Source: Marinimicrobium agarilyticum DSM 16975 (lineage in GTDB: Bacteria > Pseudomonadota > Gammaproteobacteria > Pseudomonadales > Cellvibrionaceae). From it: DNA of 64,000 bases. The notes below the pieces were generated by a model. It had not been told where the DNA came from, did no database searches, and saw only the letters and a program-made list of their open reading frames with translations. The stretch covers positions 234,839 to 298,838 of the forward strand of contig NZ_AUHU01000006.1 of the NCBI RefSeq assembly GCF_000423345.1, written 5' to 3'. Position numbers and translations under genes: made by a program. Positions 38,583 to 48,113 of this stretch are shown piece after piece. Numbering within the stretch: the first letter of the stretch is position 1; the number at the start of each line of letters is the position of its first letter.

Positions 38583-39176
38583 TCAACCTCTGCGTTTATG
38601 CTGCCGCTCCCAATTATCCTGCCGTTTGCGCTCGCTCTTGCGCAGAAGAACATAGGTCGCGCCGCTGCTGCCGTGTTGGGGGAGCGCCGAGTGAAACGCC
38701 AATACCTCGTGCATCAACGGTAGCCAATGTGCGACGCAGCTTTTCAACAGCGCTGGCCGCTCCCGTCCGACGCCTCGGCCGTGAGTAATCAGCCCACAGC
38801 GAACGTCCTGGGACATGCAGTCCTGCACAAACTGAAACACCGCGCGGCGGGACTCCTCCACCGTCATTCCGTGCAGATCCAGACGGGCGTCAATAGTGTA
38901 CTTACCCAGGCGCAAATTGCGGTACACCCCGTTCTGTACCCCATCCCGCTTGAAATCCAACACATCGTGCGGATCCAGTGGCGGGACATACTCGCCGGAC
39001 AGAAAATTCTCGTCAGCGCCCACGGCGGCCTTCACCGCCGCCTCACGGCGCTGGGCCAGGGTCACCTCCGGGGCGTCCTGCCGCCCCAGAGGTACTTTGG
39101 GCTCGCTTTTGATGGGCTGGACATCGCGCATTTCGCGCTCAAACAGTGCCCAATCATCACGCTCATCACTGCTCAT
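38583..39176 (-). CDS. smrA: Smr domain endonuclease-like protein (SmrA)
   Basis: A 197-residue protein with a C-terminal Smr domain. RLDLHGMTVEESRRAV and the LITHGRGVG loop are the domain's signature; the middle region (FLSGEYVPPLDPHDVLDFKRDG) is typical of the SmrA/YdaL subgroup. Smr domains can nick DNA or act on RNA; the role of SmrA is not settled. The ATG at 39176 is used. It diverges from the gene at 39279. Confidence 0.9.
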   Translation of the reverse strand: MSSDERDDWALFEREMRDVQPIKSEPKVPLGRQDAPEVTLAQRREAAVKAAVGADENFLSGEYVPPLDPHDVLDFKRDGVQNGVYRNLRLGKYTIDARLDLHGMTVEESRRAVFQFVQDCMSQDVRCGLITHGRGVGRERPALLKSCVAHWLPLMHEVLAFHSALPQHGSSGATYVLLRKSERKRQDNWERQHKRRG

Positions 39177-39278
39177 AACCGTTGCTCACTCTCAGGCAGG
39201 CGCCGGAAAAAGAACCGGGCGAGGCCCTATGGCGCCTGCTACACTTTCTCTAATACCAGCAAACCTCTTGAGAAGATC

Positions 39279-40187
39279 ATGCTCAGCCACTTTTCGAAGG
39301 CGCTCTTTACACTACTGCTAACGGTGCTGTTCGCCTTTGTCTGGGCATTATTTCTGTTTTACACCCATCCGTCCCTAAGACCGGACAGTGTGGACTGGGC
39401 GTACGTTCTACGGGACCTGTTCCTGTGCCTGGCGGCGTTCCTGCTATTTGTGGTCGCCGCCTATCTGCCGGTAAGACAGCCCGTCGCTCTCAAACTGACG
39501 CTGGGCTTTGGCCTTCACTTTCTGGGCGTATGGCAGAACCTGCTCAACGACCTCATCCAGCCCGACGGTTGGTTGCCGCAGACCATTGGCTTGGCATTGG
39601 TTCCCCTGGGACTTCTGATCGCCACGCTCGGTCTTTATCAGATGGGACGCGCCTATCGCGTCAGCCGACTGATGCTTGGCAGCTATCAGAAAATCGAACG
39701 GGACTTGGCCACCATTGACCAACTGACTCAACTGTACAACCGGCGCTATTTCTTTACCACCTGTGGCCCAATGATGGACCACCCCGTCCAGGAGAATGAT
39801 CAACCCGTGGTGATCGGTTTCCGGGTGCTCAACCTCACCGAACTGAACCAGAGACTGGGGCTCCAGGCCGGCGATGAAGTGTTGATCCGGGTGGGCAAAG
39901 CGGTACGTCGCTATCTGCGCCCGGGTCAAATAGCCGCTCGTATGGGCGGTCGTCGGTTTGCCGTCTTTATGCCGGACGCAAGCCTGGCAGAGGCCGAACG
40001 CTTCGCGGAGCAGCTTGCAGGGCGCCTCAAGCATGTACTGCTAAAAGATCAGGAGGGCGAAGAGACCTTGGCCACCCTTGAGTTGAGCTTCCAGATCGCG
40101 GCCGCCGAGCCGGGGGAGACGCTGGAAAGCCTGTCCCGACGCACAGGCTCGCCGGTTGAAGAGAACGAGGCACCAAGAGGCCTGTGA
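39279..40187 (+). CDS. Membrane protein with degenerate GGDEF domain
   Basis: A 302-residue protein with about four N-terminal membrane helices (residues 8-120) followed by a GGDEF-like domain. IDQLTQLYNRRYFFTTC matches the domain start, but the catalytic signature reads GGRRF in ARMGGRRFAVFMP, so cyclase activity is unlikely. No RxxD inhibitory site is seen. The ATG at 39279 is the first sensible start; a long open frame upstream overlaps smrA antisense. A regulatory, not catalytic, role is inferred. Confidence 0.85.
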   Translation: MLSHFSKALFTLLLTVLFAFVWALFLFYTHPSLRPDSVDWAYVLRDLFLCLAAFLLFVVAAYLPVRQPVALKLTLGFGLHFLGVWQNLLNDLIQPDGWLPQTIGLALVPLGLLIATLGLYQMGRAYRVSRLMLGSYQKIERDLATIDQLTQLYNRRYFFTTCGPMMDHPVQENDQPVVIGFRVLNLTELNQRLGLQAGDEVLIRVGKAVRRYLRPGQIAARMGGRRFAVFMPDASLAEAERFAEQLAGRLKHVLLKDQEGEETLATLELSFQIAAAEPGETLESLSRRTGSPVEENEAPRGL

Positions 40188-40229
40188 CGCGTTCGCGGCA
40201 AGCCTCCCGGGCCAAGCTCATTCGGGCCC

Positions 40230-42845
40230 TTACCCCGTGTTGCGCATCCCCGCGGCGATACCCGCCATGGTGACCTTAAGCGCCCTTTCCAGTTCGGGGC
40301 TGATTTCCTTGCCGCTGCGGTGGCGCTTGAGCAACTCCGCCTGCAGATAGTTCAGCGGGTCCACGTAGGGCTTGCGAACGCTCAGCGCCCGCTGGAGCAT
40401 GGGCTCGTCGCTCAGCAACTCGTCTTGGTGCTTGATCCGGTTGATCAGGACTTCCAACGCCCCCAGATCCGCCCGCAACTGCTCCCCCAGCCCGTGCAGC
40501 TCTTGTGGTACCAATTCCTTCTCGTAGTAACTGCAGATCGGCAGGTCGGCTTTGCCCACCACCATTTCCAGCAGGTCCAGGAAACTGGAGAAGAAGGGCC
40601 AGTTCTCCAGCATGTCCACCAGGGTCGAAGGGGCGTTTTCCAGCGCGTACTCCAGCGCCTGGCGGGTGCCCAGCCAGGAAGGCAGGTTCAGGCGCACCTG
40701 CATCCAGGCGAACACCCAGGGAATCGCCCGCAGGCTGTCGACGCCGCCGGTGGCCTTGCGTTTGGCCGGGCGACTGCCGAGCGCCAACAGGTTCAGCTCC
40801 TGTTCCGGCGTCAGGCTGCGGAAGTAGGGCACAAATTTGGGATGGCCGCGCACCACACTGCGATACGCCTCGAGACTGCTCTGCGCCATGCGCTCGATCA
40901 GGTCACGCCACTCCTGCGAGGGCCCCTGGTGAGGCATCAGCGTGGCCCGCAAAGTCGCCGAAACATAGGTCGAGAAACTGCTGAAGGCCACGCGGGACTG
41001 ACCGAACTTGTAGCGGATCATCTCCCCCTGTTCGGTCACACGGATCTGACCGCGCACCGAGCCGGGCGGCTGTGACGCCATGGCTTTTTCCACGGGGCCG
41101 CCACCGCGACCGACGGTACCGCCCCGGCCGTGGAACAGAACCAGACGGATATCCTGCTGCTCAGCGATTTCCACCAACTTTTCCTGAGCCTTGTACTGGG
41201 CCCAGGTCGCCGCGAATTTACCGGCGTCTTTGGCCGAATCGGAATAACCGATCATGACGGTCTGACGACCTTCGGTGTACTCCTGGTACCAGGGAATCTG
41301 CCAGAGCCGGCCCATGACCTTCGGCGCCCGATCGAGGTCGTCCAGGGTCTCAAACAGCGGGACGATGGGCATGTTCCAGGTGATGCCGCACTCGCGCAGC
41401 AACAGTGCCACCACCAAGACGTCCGAGGGCTGTTGGGCCATGGAAATCACGTAATGCGACAGCGTCTCTTCCGGCTCCTGGGCGACGACCTTGCATGTGG
41501 CCAACACCTCTTCGGTCTCCTCGCTCATGGGCCAGCGGGCCGGCAGCAGCGGGCGTTTATTGTCCAGTTGCTCCAGCAGGAACGCTTGGCGCTGTTCCTC
41601 ATCCCACTCCATATAGCTGCCCAGCTCAAGATACCGGGTCAGCTCATCCATGGCCTTGACGTGACGCTCGCCATCCTGGCGAATATCCAGGGGTACGAGA
41701 TTGATACCGAAACTCTGGACCCGGCGGATATTATCCAGTACCGGACCGTTGGCAATATGAGGCAAGCCCACTTCGCGCAGAGAGTCGTAGCACATCAGCA
41801 GCGGTTCGAGCAGATCGTCCCGCTGGGAAATCACCCGGGCGGTCAGCTCAGGGGAGCGGCCCTGGAGGCGCGCTTCTGTCCACTCCAAGGTGGCCTGCAA
41901 ACGCTGGCGCAACTCGGCCAGCAGGTCCCGGTAGGGGGTGCGGCTTTCCGGGAAGCGCGCTTGCAGCGCCTCTCCGGCCTCGTGCATGCTGAGGTCGTTG
42001 CCCAGGCTCAGAATATCCCGATGGTACAGATCCGCCGCCATCCAGCGCCCCAGCAACAGCACTTCGCGAGTCACGGTGTGGGTCACATTGGGGTTGCCGT
42101 CGCGGTCGCCCCCCATCCAGGAATAGAAACTGAATGGCTTGAGATCGATGGGCAGGCACTGGTCTAGGTGACGGCAGCAGAGCCGATCCAGGTGGCGGAT
42201 AAAGTCCGGCACCGCCTGCCAGAGACTGTTCTCGATAACGGCAAAGCCCCATTTGGCTTCATCCACCGCCGTGGGCCGCTCAGTGCGGATTTCATCGGTG
42301 CTCCAGATCTCTTCCACCAGCCGGTGCAGCCGCCCGCGATGCTTATCCTGCTCATAGGTGAGCAGGTTGCCGCGTTGTTGGTCGCTCAGGGTGTGGACAA
42401 TCTGGTCGTATTTGCGGATCAGGGTGCGACGGGTGACCTCGGTCGGGTGCGCCGTCAGTACCAATTGGATATTCAGGTCGCGAATCACCTCGGTCAGACG
42501 ATCCTGGCCATAGGTGTCTTTCAGTTCCAAAAGCAGATTTTTCAGGCCGTCGTCCGGCTCAGCCTCGGCGCTGGCGGAGTACTCCTGTTCGGCGATGTTG
42601 GCCAGATTCAGGAACTGATTGAAGGCGCGTACGATCGGCAGAATATCCCGATCGTTCAGCTCGCCCAGGCGCTCCACCAGGGGCGTGGAATCCTCATCTT
42701 CAGACTGCTGGATGGCTTTGCCCAGTTGGCGGATGTCCTCGATCTTCTGGAACAGGTCTTCGCCTTCGTGATCACGTACCGTGTCGCCCAGCAATTCGCC
42801 CAGAAGGCGGACATTTTCCCGCAGCGTCTCTGGTAAAGCTTCCAT
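40230..42845 (-). CDS. ppc: Phosphoenolpyruvate carboxylase
   Basis: Forms oxaloacetate from PEP and bicarbonate, replenishing the TCA cycle. At 871 residues it is of bacterial length. The catalytic His is in VLTAHPTEVTRR; FHGRGGTVGRGGGP and GYSDSAKDAGKFA are conserved active-site loops; the C-terminus ends MRNTG as in other bacterial enzymes. The ATG at 42845 follows GGAGG. Convergent with the degenerate GGDEF gene; the region upstream holds three DnaA-box-like 9-mers. Confidence 0.97.
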   Translation of the reverse strand: MEALPETLRENVRLLGELLGDTVRDHEGEDLFQKIEDIRQLGKAIQQSEDEDSTPLVERLGELNDRDILPIVRAFNQFLNLANIAEQEYSASAEAEPDDGLKNLLLELKDTYGQDRLTEVIRDLNIQLVLTAHPTEVTRRTLIRKYDQIVHTLSDQQRGNLLTYEQDKHRGRLHRLVEEIWSTDEIRTERPTAVDEAKWGFAVIENSLWQAVPDFIRHLDRLCCRHLDQCLPIDLKPFSFYSWMGGDRDGNPNVTHTVTREVLLLGRWMAADLYHRDILSLGNDLSMHEAGEALQARFPESRTPYRDLLAELRQRLQATLEWTEARLQGRSPELTARVISQRDDLLEPLLMCYDSLREVGLPHIANGPVLDNIRRVQSFGINLVPLDIRQDGERHVKAMDELTRYLELGSYMEWDEEQRQAFLLEQLDNKRPLLPARWPMSEETEEVLATCKVVAQEPEETLSHYVISMAQQPSDVLVVALLLRECGITWNMPIVPLFETLDDLDRAPKVMGRLWQIPWYQEYTEGRQTVMIGYSDSAKDAGKFAATWAQYKAQEKLVEIAEQQDIRLVLFHGRGGTVGRGGGPVEKAMASQPPGSVRGQIRVTEQGEMIRYKFGQSRVAFSSFSTYVSATLRATLMPHQGPSQEWRDLIERMAQSSLEAYRSVVRGHPKFVPYFRSLTPEQELNLLALGSRPAKRKATGGVDSLRAIPWVFAWMQVRLNLPSWLGTRQALEYALENAPSTLVDMLENWPFFSSFLDLLEMVVGKADLPICSYYEKELVPQELHGLGEQLRADLGALEVLINRIKHQDELLSDEPMLQRALSVRKPYVDPLNYLQAELLKRHRSGKEISPELERALKVTMAGIAAGMRNTG

Positions 42846-43234
42846 AAAGCTACCTCCAAATTCATCAGTGAGGCGGGCATTCTAGCGCAAACTGGCCATT
42901 CAGACACAGGCTGGCGGTTTTCCACAGCCTCAGCGCTATCCACAGAAACTGTGCACAACTGTGTGAATGACGGCTGAGTAACTGCCCGAGCCCCCCGCAA
43001 CCACGGCCTCGACGGACCTCGTTCAGTTTCTACCCAGCCTGTAAAAACTTGCCATTTCCGCCTCAAAAGGGAAAAATGCGACACCCCACCGCCAACCTGG
43101 ATCACTCGCTCCGGTCGCCGGGGCCCAAACGAAGGTTTGCGAAGTCGCGGTTTCTGGTCAATGCTTATGCGTGAGCTTTTACCCGTCCTCGCGGCGACCA
43201 AGTCGAGCCTAACCTCCCCAGTCAAGGAGTCCGC
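42846..43234. promoter_or_regulatory. Divergent intergenic region with three DnaA-box-like 9-mers
   Basis: A 389-base gap between ppc and the DISM-GGDEF gene. TTTTCCACA at 42918-42926, CTATCCACA at 42936-42944 and, inverted, TTGTGCACA at 42950-42958 each differ at one position from the DnaA box consensus TTATNCACA. The rest shows no gene. The AAGGAG at 43224-43229 is the ribosome-binding site of the next gene. Confidence 0.4.
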
Positions 43235-45313
43235 TTGCTGAGATTGTCAATTGTGTTTGGGCTGTTGCTCGGCCTGAGTGCGCACGGCGGGCCGGCCAGC
43301 GCCGAGGAGAACGCGGATCAGAGCACCGCCATCGAGCAGGTTGGGCGTTGGGTCTCACCCGCGCCCACCGCGAATACCGCCACCGGCGTGCCCACTGCCG
43401 CGCAACTGATACCCACGGAGGTCAGTCCGGCCGGAGGCGGCGTGCTGTGGTACGAGTTAACCTTCGCCCTGTCAGAACCCACCGAGCTGGTGCTGGATTT
43501 CGCCAGCTCATCCACCCTGAACCATTTCATTCACATCCTGGTGAATGACCAGGGCGAGCAGATCAAACGGATAGAGGGCGGGCTGCGCTTCGGAGACCGG
43601 TACGATTATTTCCTGCGCCACGGTCGCCGGCTGTCACTGCCCGAGGGGAATTACCGGGTGCTGACCCGAATGGAGAGCCCCTTCTACCTCGCGCTGCCCG
43701 AGCCCCACCTGTTTGAGCGGGCGTATTACGAGCAGCAGATCGTCCGGACCCAGAGTCTGACTCTGGCAGGACTCGGCATCTTCTTCGGGCTGCTGTTTTA
43801 CTACGCGGTCATGGCGGTGTGGCGCCGGTCCCGGACCGACGGCCTCTACGCCCTGTTTATTCTGGGAAACCTCTTGTACAACGGCGCCGCCATGCTGGTG
43901 TACAGCCAGCTGTTCGGCTGGACCTGGTTCTACCTGATCAGCACCCCGATTCTGTTCTCCAACGCTGTTTATATCGGGTTTGTGATGCGGCTGCTGGGGG
44001 TTGACCGGGAGCATCACCCCGCACTGTTCTGGCTGGGGATTACGCTGCTGGGGATTCTCGCGAGCTTCTGGCCCCTGGCCCTGCTCTGGCCCAACTGGTC
44101 GCTGGAGTTTTGCCGGATCGGGGTGGCAATTTTTGCGCTCTACGGGCTGCTCTGCGGGATCACCTGTAGCCTGCAGGGGCACAGGGTTGCGCGCCTGTAC
44201 CTGATTGCCAACGCGGCTTTTGCCATACCCGCGCTCATCGCGATCTCCCTCGAAAGTACCAGCAACCCCCTTTACCTTGTGGAACACCTGGGCATGGTGG
44301 CAGTGCTGATCGAAGTACTGTTACTGGCCCAGGTGGTGAGCTATCAGATCGGGCAGGTCTATCGCGAACGCGCGGGCAGCCAAGCCTCACTGGAACGGGG
44401 AAAGCTGTTGGACAATCTCACCGCCCAGGCTCCGGGAGTCGTTTACCAGTTCGAAATGACCCCAGAAGGCCGGTTCGCCATGCCGTTCGCGAGCCGGCGG
44501 CTGACAGAGTACATTGAGGTGACCCCGGAGGAGGTTCGCGAGAACGTGAACCGACTGTTCGCTCGTGCTCACCCCCAGGACTACAAGGACATTGTCGCCT
44601 CCATTATTTCATCCGCCCGCCACCTGACCACCTGGCATCAGGAGTTTCGGGCAGTCATGCCAATTCAGGGAATGCGGTGGCTGGAAGGCAACGCCGAGCC
44701 GGAGCGACTGCCCGACGGCACCACACGCTGGTACGGCTTTATCAGCGATGTGACCGAACGCAAGCAGATGGAAGAGCATATGCGCCATATGGCCCAGCAC
44801 GACCCCTTGACCAATTTACCCAACCGGGCGTTGTTTTCCGACCGCCTGGACCAGGCACTGAAAAGCGCCGGGCGCTACGGCGAGCGGGTGGCGTTGATGT
44901 TTATCGACCTCGATGGCTTCAAGATCATCAACGATCACTACGGCCACGATCTCGGTGATGAACTGCTCAAGCTGGTGTCCCAGGCGATGACGGTCAACCT
45001 GAGAGCGGCCGACACCGTAGCCCGGATGGGGGGAGATGAATTCGTGGTATTGCTGGACAGTATCACCGGACAGGAGGAAGCGCTAAAAGTCGCTGAAAAA
45101 ATCCGAAAAACCTGTGAAGCCCCCTTTCGTGTGGAAGGCCACACGCTGCATATCGCCACGAGCCTCGGCCTGGCGCTGTATCCTGAACACGCTGGCGACA
45201 CTAGCGGCTTGATGCGGGCGGCGGATCAGGCGATGTACCGCGCCAAGGACGCGGGCGGCAATCAGGTCGTGATCGCCAAAACCACAGCGGACTGGACGGA
45301 AGCGGACCTCTGA
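43235..45313 (+). CDS. 7TMR-DISM sensor diguanylate cyclase
   Basis: A 692-residue membrane-bound c-di-GMP synthase. The signal peptide ends PASA; a periplasmic DISMED2 domain (about 35-165) probably senses a carbohydrate-like ligand; seven hydrophobic helices span about 170-380; a PAS domain follows (GVVYQFEMTPEGRF to GFISDVTERKQMEEH); the GGDEF domain has an intact GGDEF in ARMGGDEFVVLLD and an RxxD inhibitory site (RAAD) five residues before it. The start is a TTG at 43235, with AAGGAG five bases upstream. Active, feedback-regulated cyclase activity is expected. Confidence 0.93.
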   Translation: MLRLSIVFGLLLGLSAHGGPASAEENADQSTAIEQVGRWVSPAPTANTATGVPTAAQLIPTEVSPAGGGVLWYELTFALSEPTELVLDFASSSTLNHFIHILVNDQGEQIKRIEGGLRFGDRYDYFLRHGRRLSLPEGNYRVLTRMESPFYLALPEPHLFERAYYEQQIVRTQSLTLAGLGIFFGLLFYYAVMAVWRRSRTDGLYALFILGNLLYNGAAMLVYSQLFGWTWFYLISTPILFSNAVYIGFVMRLLGVDREHHPALFWLGITLLGILASFWPLALLWPNWSLEFCRIGVAIFALYGLLCGITCSLQGHRVARLYLIANAAFAIPALIAISLESTSNPLYLVEHLGMVAVLIEVLLLAQVVSYQIGQVYRERAGSQASLERGKLLDNLTAQAPGVVYQFEMTPEGRFAMPFASRRLTEYIEVTPEEVRENVNRLFARAHPQDYKDIVASIISSARHLTTWHQEFRAVMPIQGMRWLEGNAEPERLPDGTTRWYGFISDVTERKQMEEHMRHMAQHDPLTNLPNRALFSDRLDQALKSAGRYGERVALMFIDLDGFKIINDHYGHDLGDELLKLVSQAMTVNLRAADTVARMGGDEFVVLLDSITGQEEALKVAEKIRKTCEAPFRVEGHTLHIATSLGLALYPEHAGDTSGLMRAADQAMYRAKDAGGNQVVIAKTTADWTEADL

Positions 45314-45347
45314 TCAAAGCCCGCTTTCGCCGCGCCTTACGCTCCGG

Positions 45348-47933
45348 TCAGTCAGTGCAGCTCAGGGTGGCTTCGCTCGCCTTGCCTTTTTCAACACGCA
45401 CCTCGGCAAAGGTCACATCCAACTGCCCTTCGGTCAGCAGCGAAAAGGGCTGACGCACCTGAGTAATGAACTCTTCAATGGGCTGGTTGACACCGAAGTT
45501 GGCGCCCGCTTGGGGGAAACAGCTCAAGTCCACGCTGACGGTCTGCCAGCCCTTCCCTTGCGCAGCCGTCAGCCGCTCGGTCATCTCAATGTCCGAGGCG
45601 CAATAGGAACCGCAGCCGAAACGCAGCCAGGTGGTGTCGGTCGGCGCTCGATCGACCTTGATGTCGAATATCAGGGCGGCGTCATCCTCCAGATAACCCG
45701 TCCAGTCCTGCCGCTGGGGAGCAAATAGCGCGACCTGACCGGGCCCCTTCCCGTTCCAGACCACCTGACGAGCATCCTGCTGTTCGTTGCGATCCACCGC
45801 TTCGATGCGCAGAGAGGACACTTCCACCCGATTGCTGGTCATGGTTTTTCGATCATTCTGGGCGCCGATGATTTCCAACTCCCAGATGCCCAGGGGCCGA
45901 CGCTTGAACAGCTCCAACCGGTCCCGGGTTTCGGCCACTTCCATGCCCTTTTCAGACAGGGGCTCGGTCAAAGGGTCCTTCTCGCCGTAACTCAGACCGT
46001 AGCCGTAGGGAAAGAGCGGGTCGTACGTCTCATCACCGACATTGAGCGGCGTCTGATCCGGACGCTTGGGCCAGCTGAACGGCAATTCGCCCGTCATGGG
46101 GAAATTCACCTCGCCTTGGTTGTCCCGGAAAATCACATCGGCGATGCCGCCCCCTTCAGTGCCCGGCAACCAGACGACCACAAAGGCGTCGGAGGCATTG
46201 AGCTCGCGGTTGACCCACAACGGCCGGCCGGTAATAAACAGGGACACCACGGGAATGCCTTCGCTCTGCAAGCGCTTGAGCAATTCCCAGTCGCGGGGGT
46301 CCTTGGGCGCGTAAGCGAGGTTGTTCCGGTCACCCTGCATTTCCGCGTAAGGGTCTTCCCCGAAGACAACGATCGCCACATCCGGTTTCTGCTCATACTG
46401 ACCCTCGACACTCAACACCGCCTCGCCGCCACCGGCGGAGACCGCCGCGTCAATGCCGTCATAAATGGATGTGGCCCCCGGGAAATCGCTGTTTTCGTTG
46501 CCAGTGCCCTGCCAGGTGACGGACCAGCCACCGGACTGTTTGGCAATGTTGTCAGCCCCGTCACCCGCCACCAGGACGCGCTGGCCGCGCTTGAGCGGTA
46601 GCAGTTGGTCCCGGTTCTTCAGCATCACCAGGGATTCGCGTACTGCCTGGCGGGCCACCTGGCGGTGCTCGGCCGAGCCCAGCACATCCGCATCGCCCGC
46701 CAGAGCCCGTTCCGACGGTGGGCCTTTTTCAAACAGACCGGCACGAAACTTAACCCGAAGGATGCGGCGCACGGCGTCGTCGACCCGAGCCTGGCTGATG
46801 GTGCCATCGCGCACCTGTTCAATGGTATTCCAATACAGATCTTTCCACTCCGGGCCCGGGGCCATAAACATGTCAAGCCCGGCGTTCACGGCCCGGGCGC
46901 AACTCTCGGGAGAGCACCCCTGAACAAAGCCGTGGCCACTCCAATCCCCCACCACAAAACCATCAAAGCCCATCTGATCCTTGAGTACATCGGTCAGCAG
47001 GTATTTATGACCGTGCATCCGCTCGCCCTGCCAGCTGGTGAAGGACGCCATGACCACCTGTACCCCCGCCTCAATAGCACTGAAATAGCCGGCGCCGTGG
47101 ATATCCCGAAGGGTTTTCTCATCCCCGAGGGTTTCGCCCCGGTCAATGCCCTGGGCGGTGCCGCCGTCGCCAATGAAGTGCTTGGCTGTGGCAATCACAT
47201 GCTGCTCGGACAGGAAGTCGGCGGTATCGGGCTTACCTTGAAGCCCCTTTACCATGGGCCCGGCATACTCTCCCACCACCTCGGGGCTTTCAGCGTAGGC
47301 CTCATAGGCGCGGCCCCAGCGGTCATCACGGGCAACGGCCACGGTGGGTGAGAAGTTCCAGTCCAGCCCGGTGACCGCAATCTCGCGGGCCGTGACTTCG
47401 CCGATCCTGCCAATCAACGTCGGATTGCGCATCGCACCCAGGCCAATGTTGTGAGGAAAAAGCGTAGCGCCCACCACATTGCCCAGGCCGTGAACAGCGT
47501 CGGTGCCCCACATGATGGGAACCCCGGTGCGGCCATTGGTGGTATCCACAGAGGCGTTGTAATAAGCGTCGGCCAAATCCACCCACGCCTGAATGGGGGC
47601 GTGCTTGTCATTGCCGGGGGTGGTGCCACCGCCGTTGAGAACCGAGCCGAGGTGATACTGGCGCACATCCTCCGGCGTGGCGGTTTTGATTTCCGGCTGG
47701 ATCATCTGGCCGACTTTCTCTTCCAGCGTCATTTTTGCCAGAAGGTCGTCGATGCGGGCCTCAATGTCCGGTGACTGGGGCACTGGCGTTTCCAGGCGGG
47801 GCCACTCGACGGCGGCGCGGGTTTCCGGGCTCGTGCTTTGCTCGGGTGCCTCTGTCGGTTCGGGGGAACAGGCGAGCAGGCTGGCGAGCGCCAGTCCCAA
47901 GCCCCCGAAGCGAAGACCAGATAGACATTGCAT
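45348..47933 (-). CDS. Glycoside hydrolase family 3 beta-glucosidase lipoprotein
   Basis: An 861-residue exo-acting beta-glucosidase. The signal peptide ends in a lipobox (LLAC), so it is probably anchored at the outer membrane or periplasm. The GH3 N-terminal barrel includes GDGGTAQGIDRGET and the nucleophile loop GFVVGDWSGHG (Asp). The second domain has REsLVMLKN-type RESLVMLKN and LFITGRPLWVN. About 170 C-terminal residues form a further carbohydrate-binding-like domain as in ExoP-type exoglucanases. It likely releases glucose from beta-1,4 or mixed-linkage glucans. The ATG at 47933 is used. Confidence 0.93.
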   Translation of the reverse strand: MQCLSGLRFGGLGLALASLLACSPEPTEAPEQSTSPETRAAVEWPRLETPVPQSPDIEARIDDLLAKMTLEEKVGQMIQPEIKTATPEDVRQYHLGSVLNGGGTTPGNDKHAPIQAWVDLADAYYNASVDTTNGRTGVPIMWGTDAVHGLGNVVGATLFPHNIGLGAMRNPTLIGRIGEVTAREIAVTGLDWNFSPTVAVARDDRWGRAYEAYAESPEVVGEYAGPMVKGLQGKPDTADFLSEQHVIATAKHFIGDGGTAQGIDRGETLGDEKTLRDIHGAGYFSAIEAGVQVVMASFTSWQGERMHGHKYLLTDVLKDQMGFDGFVVGDWSGHGFVQGCSPESCARAVNAGLDMFMAPGPEWKDLYWNTIEQVRDGTISQARVDDAVRRILRVKFRAGLFEKGPPSERALAGDADVLGSAEHRQVARQAVRESLVMLKNRDQLLPLKRGQRVLVAGDGADNIAKQSGGWSVTWQGTGNENSDFPGATSIYDGIDAAVSAGGGEAVLSVEGQYEQKPDVAIVVFGEDPYAEMQGDRNNLAYAPKDPRDWELLKRLQSEGIPVVSLFITGRPLWVNRELNASDAFVVVWLPGTEGGGIADVIFRDNQGEVNFPMTGELPFSWPKRPDQTPLNVGDETYDPLFPYGYGLSYGEKDPLTEPLSEKGMEVAETRDRLELFKRRPLGIWELEIIGAQNDRKTMTSNRVEVSSLRIEAVDRNEQQDARQVVWNGKGPGQVALFAPQRQDWTGYLEDDAALIFDIKVDRAPTDTTWLRFGCGSYCASDIEMTERLTAAQGKGWQTVSVDLSCFPQAGANFGVNQPIEEFITQVRQPFSLLTEGQLDVTFAEVRVEKGKASEATLSCTD

Positions 47934-48113
47934 AGTATTGACCTTGTGTTTGACGATTGTTGTTGGGATTTTGTTGTTGAGACTTTTAGTCCGCGAAAAT
48001 TACCCCGCGTGCTTATAGCTGTCAACGCTTGCGACGCCAGCACCTTGACCCACTGTGAAGAAGATCGGTAAGCCTGATATGATCTTCAGCCCCATTTTCG
48101 TCAGAGCGCCCCA

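Noticed and set aside
38727..39278. Upstream extension of the degenerate GGDEF frame
   Set aside because: It is antisense to smrA and not protein-like; the membrane protein begins at 39279.
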